Shown: positions 60,876-64,000 of the stretch, in pieces | Layout: every line of letters starts with the position of its first letter | How positions within the stretch are numbered: the first letter of the stretch is position 1 | From: Bacteroidaceae bacterium | Lineage (GTDB): Bacteria; Bacteroidota; Bacteroidia; Bacteroidales; Bacteroidaceae | Direction: 5' to 3' | NCBI GenBank assembly: GCA_017617315.1 | Contig: JAFZWM010000013.1 | Span: 34,620 to 98,619 of the forward strand | Length of the DNA stretch: 64,000 nt | Notes under the pieces: generated by a model | Seen by the model: only the letters and a program-made list of their open reading frames with translations | Told to the model about the DNA's origin: nothing | The model's database searches: none | Made by a program: the position numbers and the translations under genes

Positions 60876-63161
60876 ATGACAACAAAAAAGACATCGGTTA
60901 TAGGATTTCCGCGCATCGGGAAAAAGCGCGAACTGAAGTTTGCGAGCGAGAAGTTTTTCAAGGGCGAAGTGTCTGAAAACGAGCTTCGCAAAGTGGCTGC
61001 CGAAATACGCCTCTACGGATGGCAGAAGCAGCAGGAGGCCGGCATCGACTTCATTCCGTCGAACGATTTCTCGTTCTACGACAACATGCTCGACACGGCG
61101 TTTCTGCTTGGTGTAGTGCCGCAACGCTACCGTCAGCTCGGACTGCCTCAGCTCGAAACATATTTTGCCGCAGCCCACGGCTATCAGGGCAAGTTGGGCG
61201 ACGTGAAGGCGTTGCCTATGAAGAAATGGTTCAACACAAACTATCACTATATAGAGCCTGAGATTGACGACACAACCGAGTTGGGCGTGATTGCCGACGC
61301 GAAGCCTGTGCGCGAGTTTACCGAGGCAAAGTCGGCCGGAATAAAGACCATTCCTACCCTAATCGGAGCGTACACTTTTCTGCATCTGGCGCGCTACAAC
61401 GGCAGCAAGAAGGCTGAAGATTTTGCAGCATCGGCAACCGCGGCCTATGCCGAAATTGCCCGCCGTCTTGCCGAGGCCGGAGCCGAATGGATTTCGTTTG
61501 CCGAGCCAGCCTTGGTGCTCGATGTAACAGACAAGGAGCGCGAGCTCTTCGGACAGATTTACAAGTCGCTCGTTGAGCAGATTCGCGCAACGGGACTGAA
61601 AATAACCCTTCAGACATACTTCGGCGACATCCGCGATGTCTATCAGGGTGTAACAAGCATCGGCTTCGACGGCATCGGACTCGACTTTGTAGAGGGGCAG
61701 CAGTCGCTCAGCCTTCTGCAATCGGGATTTCCGGAGAATACTTTGCTTTTTGCCGGCATCGTAAACGGAAAAAACATCTGGAAAGCAAACTACACCCAGA
61801 AAAATGTGCTGGTTGAGCAGATTCAGAAATCGGTAAAACCAGAAAACGTAGTAATAGGCACATCGTGCTCGCTCCTGCACGTTCCGTATAGCGTGGCAAG
61901 CGAGGAGAAACTGCCAGCCGAGGTGCTCCGCCACTTTGCCTTTGCCGAGGAGAAGCTTGCCGAACTTGCTGACATAGCAAACGGCAACGCCGAGGCTCTG
62001 GAAGCAAACAAGACTCTGTTCGCATCAGCCCGCACAACCGAGAACAAGGCGGTATGGAACGAGCTTTCGGCTCTTAGCGATGCCGATTTTGAGCGCAAGC
62101 CTGCCCGACTCGACCGCCGCGACATTCAGAAGAACGAGTTCAACCTGCCGCCGTTCCCAACAACAACCATCGGCTCGTTTCCGCAGACTGCCGATGTGCG
62201 TGCCAACCGCACGGCCTTCAGAAAGGGCGAAATATCAGAAAAGCAGTATGTTGACTTTAACCGCCGCAAGATAGCCGAGTGCATCTGGCTGCAAGAGAAC
62301 ATAGGCCTCGACATCCTTGTTCACGGCGAGTTTGAGCGTACCGACATGGTTGAGTATTTCGGCTCGAAGATGGACGGATATGTGTTTACGCAGAACGCAT
62401 GGGTGCAGAGCTATGGCACACGATGCGTAAAGCCGCCTGTAATCTGGGGCGACGTGAGCCGAAGCACGCCGATAACCGTGGGATGGTCGGTATTTGCACA
62501 AAGCTGCACCAGCAAGCCCGTAAAGGGAATGCTTACAGGCCCAGTAACGATACTTAACTGGTCGTTCACACGCGAGGACATCTCGCTCAAGGAGCAGGCT
62601 CTGCAAATAGGCCTTGCCATCCGCGACGAGGTTCTCGACCTCGAGAAGAACGGCATCAGGATAATTCAGATTGACGAGGCAGCCCTGCGCGAGAAGCTTC
62701 CGCTGCGCAAGAGCGCATGGCACTCCGACTATCTCGACTGGGCAATCCCGGCATTCCGTCTGGTTCATGCCAAGGTAAAGCCCGAGACTCAGATTCACAC
62801 GCACATGTGCTACAGCGAGTTTGGCGACATCGTAAAGGACATCGACGCCATGGATGCCGACGTGATAACCTTCGAGGCAAGCCGCTCAGACCTGAAGCTG
62901 CTCGACGCGCTCAATGCCGCCAAGTTCGAGACCGAGGTTGGCCCGGGCGTGTACGACATACACTCGCCTCGCGTGCCGTCGGTTGACGAGATTATCGATG
63001 TTCTGCACAAGATAACCGCCAAGATTCCGCAGGAGAATGTGTGGGTAAATCCCGACTGCGGACTGAAGACACGCGGCGAGAAGGAGACTTCGGAAAGCCT
63101 TATTAACCTTGTAGAAGCCGCACGAATACTCCGCGCCGAAGCCGAAGATGTTGCGGTATAA
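60876..63161 (+). CDS. metE: Cobalamin-independent methionine synthase
   Basis: 761 residues, normal length. It transfers a methyl group from methyl-tetrahydropteroyl-triglutamate to homocysteine. The N-terminal barrel begins TSVIGFPRIGKKRELKFASE and the C-terminal barrel NLPPFPTTTIGSFPQTADVR. The zinc ligands are in IHTHMCYSEF (His, Cys), a Glu in TFEASRS and Cys in WVNPDCGLKTR. The short leader excludes a cobalamin or SAM riboswitch downstream of the promoter. The gene ends 54 bp before a small secreted protein gene. Confidence 0.97.
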   Translation: MTTKKTSVIGFPRIGKKRELKFASEKFFKGEVSENELRKVAAEIRLYGWQKQQEAGIDFIPSNDFSFYDNMLDTAFLLGVVPQRYRQLGLPQLETYFAAAHGYQGKLGDVKALPMKKWFNTNYHYIEPEIDDTTELGVIADAKPVREFTEAKSAGIKTIPTLIGAYTFLHLARYNGSKKAEDFAASATAAYAEIARRLAEAGAEWISFAEPALVLDVTDKERELFGQIYKSLVEQIRATGLKITLQTYFGDIRDVYQGVTSIGFDGIGLDFVEGQQSLSLLQSGFPENTLLFAGIVNGKNIWKANYTQKNVLVEQIQKSVKPENVVIGTSCSLLHVPYSVASEEKLPAEVLRHFAFAEEKLAELADIANGNAEALEANKTLFASARTTENKAVWNELSALSDADFERKPARLDRRDIQKNEFNLPPFPTTTIGSFPQTADVRANRTAFRKGEISEKQYVDFNRRKIAECIWLQENIGLDILVHGEFERTDMVEYFGSKMDGYVFTQNAWVQSYGTRCVKPPVIWGDVSRSTPITVGWSVFAQSCTSKPVKGMLTGPVTILNWSFTREDISLKEQALQIGLAIRDEVLDLEKNGIRIIQIDEAALREKLPLRKSAWHSDYLDWAIPAFRLVHAKVKPETQIHTHMCYSEFGDIVKDIDAMDADVITFEASRSDLKLLDALNAAKFETEVGPGVYDIHSPRVPSVDEIIDVLHKITAKIPQENVWVNPDCGLKTRGEKETSESLINLVEAARILRAEAEDVAV

Positions 63162-63215
63162 CAATGCACGAAACGAGTGTAAAAAAACAATATGTTCAAT
63201 TTTAAAATCAAAACA

Positions 63216-63845
63216 ATGCAAAAACTATTTTTGTTTTTAACATTAGCAGTTTCTTGTATTACATCGTATGCACAGACGAATGTACACAAGAATGCCAGAG
63301 AATTCAGAAAGATGACAGAAATAAGTTCGGTCGTCACTCTGAATAATTCACAAAAGTCTTCGATTAACGATGCTCTGTCTCGTAAAGAAGACAAGATGGA
63401 AAGATTCAACGGCAAACCCCTAACAAAGGAAATGGTTTTCCGTAAGTATGAAATCGACAAGGAGTGTCACGAAAAACTTGTCAGCCAGTTGTCAGACAAA
63501 CAGATTGCAGACTATTGCAACCTAATGTTTGCGCCAGAAGTGAGTGCAAAAACAGACTACCGTATGGCATTGCTTAAAGAAGTTGACAATGACTATACAG
63601 AAGATGAATTGACTTCTGTAAGAGAATCCATTTACAAGTATTTGATGTTGGAAAAGATTGTCTACTTCAAATACAAATACGACTATGCAAAACAGAAGGA
63701 GAACATCAGTCGTTTGAAGGCAATTCAACCAGCAGCGTTGAAAGCGAGTATTAACAACGAGAAGCAGAAAGGCTACGGAAGAGTCGTATCTGGTCATGTT
63801 AATTGGCATAAAACAAACAACAATAATTGGAGGAGTAAAAAATGA
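63216..63845 (+). CDS. Small secreted protein of unknown function
   Basis: About 209 residues from MQKLFLFLTLAVSCITSYA, a signal peptide cut before QTNVHK (an ATG eight codons upstream is also in frame). The mature part is helical and strongly charged, with many Lys, Glu and Asp and no recognised motif; the pattern (SQKSSINDALSRKEDKM, LVSQLSDKQIADYCNLMF) resembles small periplasmic helical proteins of the Spy/DUF type. It ends in an Asn/Lys-rich tail. Its TGA overlaps an ATG (ATGA) of a following reading frame that seems to be cut by an insertion element. Confidence 0.65.
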   Translation: MQKLFLFLTLAVSCITSYAQTNVHKNAREFRKMTEISSVVTLNNSQKSSINDALSRKEDKMERFNGKPLTKEMVFRKYEIDKECHEKLVSQLSDKQIADYCNLMFAPEVSAKTDYRMALLKEVDNDYTEDELTSVRESIYKYLMLEKIVYFKYKYDYAKQKENISRLKAIQPAALKASINNEKQKGYGRVVSGHVNWHKTNNNNWRSKK

Positions 63846-63925
63846 GAAGAGTAATACTATTAATGATAATCCGCAATATCCCCAAATGTATTATCTTTGC
63901 AATTGAAAAAATCATAGTCAAATGA
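63842..63925 (+). pseudogene. Probable start of a gene interrupted by an IS element
   Basis: The ATG at 63842 overlaps the stop of the preceding gene (ATGA), a common form of translational coupling. The first codons (MRRVILLMII) look like the start of a signal peptide or membrane segment, but the frame ends after 27 codons, at the start codon of the transposase. The simplest reading is that an insertion element entered this gene after about 8-10 codons. Confidence 0.5.
63892..63899 (+). promoter_or_regulatory. -7 box before the transposase gene
   Basis: TATCTTTG then C, 22 bp before the transposase ATG. Confidence 0.5.
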
Positions 63926-64000
63926 AGTTGTTGGATTTTGCAAAACATTTCGACAGCGAGGAAGCTTGTGAAAAGTACCTCAAGGAAACTCGCGAAAAAG
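63922..64000 (+). mobile_element. IS1595-type transposase, N-terminal fragment at the window edge
   Basis: The first 26 codons, MKLLDFAKHFDSEEACEKYL then KETREK, match the conserved start of IS1595-family transposases of Bacteroidetes (F-x-x-x-F/Y-x-x-E-x-x-C-x-x-x-L-x-x-x-R), which is normally followed by a zinc finger beyond the edge. The element's left end should lie between about 63865 and 63892; the terminal repeat cannot be fixed without the other end. Confidence 0.65.

Overview
The window comes from a member of the Bacteroidota, most likely order Bacteroidales and close to Prevotella. This rests on type IX secretion genes (PorP/GldK/GldL/GldM), a SusC/SusD pair, promoters of the TTTG-N19/20-TAnnTTTG type in front of many genes, SprF/PorP and DUF4837/DUF4919/DUF4922 proteins typical of that phylum, and a class II ribonucleotide-reductase relative. 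The assignment to genus is inference.

Layout. 0-4.5 kb: minus-strand T9SS operon porP-gldK-gldL-gldM (gldM runs off the left edge), then a repeat-rich intergenic region and a small lipoprotein. 4.8-13.0 kb: one tightly packed minus-strand operon of nine genes (DUF4837 lipoprotein, PdxA homologue, nucleotidyltransferase, ATP-grasp enzyme, CDP-alcohol phosphotransferase, flippase-like membrane protein, HAD protein, SlyD, AroC), with rlmN just upstream. Five consecutive genes in it look like a pathway for making, modifying and moving a lipid or polyol-phosphate headgroup. 14.2-19.3 kb: plus-strand operon with a glycosyltransferase/DUF4922 fusion, a SpoIID/LytB protein and an AmpG-like transporter. 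19.4-23.9 kb: an A/T-rich accessory stretch with a YecH-like protein, two small leader-like peptides, a T9SS-exported protein and an uncharacterised nucleotidyltransferase. 23.9-34.9 kb: housekeeping genes (asnA, ung, folB, a class II RNR homologue, nitroreductase, dnaA, MCE protein, amidase, HD protein). 34.9-41.1 kb: LptD-like protein, tRNA-Arg, EamA transporter, Gfo/Idh oxidoreductase, DUF4919. 41.3-50.9 kb: pectin-related locus (SusD, SusC, CE8 pectinesterase, GH105) with a divergent hexuronate transporter. 51.1-54.5 kb: sodium-pumping decarboxylase oadGAB. 54.6-56.4 kb: DUF2752 protein, tRNA-Val, LrgAB. 56.5-60.5 kb: two DUF3857 proteins. 60.9-64.0 kb: metE, a small secreted protein, and the start of an IS1595-type transposase that appears to interrupt a gene.

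Points that stand out: (1) the five-gene headgroup cluster, whose HAD and CDP-alcohol phosphotransferase members both deviate in their active-site motifs; (2) two homologues of well-known enzymes that have lost their key residues, a PdxA without its metal-binding histidines and a class II RNR whose catalytic cysteine is serine; (3) a glycosyltransferase fused to a HIT/GalT-like DUF4922 domain, next to peptidoglycan-type genes; (4) two small peptides sharing a YxKPx[IL] leader-like motif; (5) two families of degenerate intergenic tandem repeats, with 7-bp and 11-bp periods.
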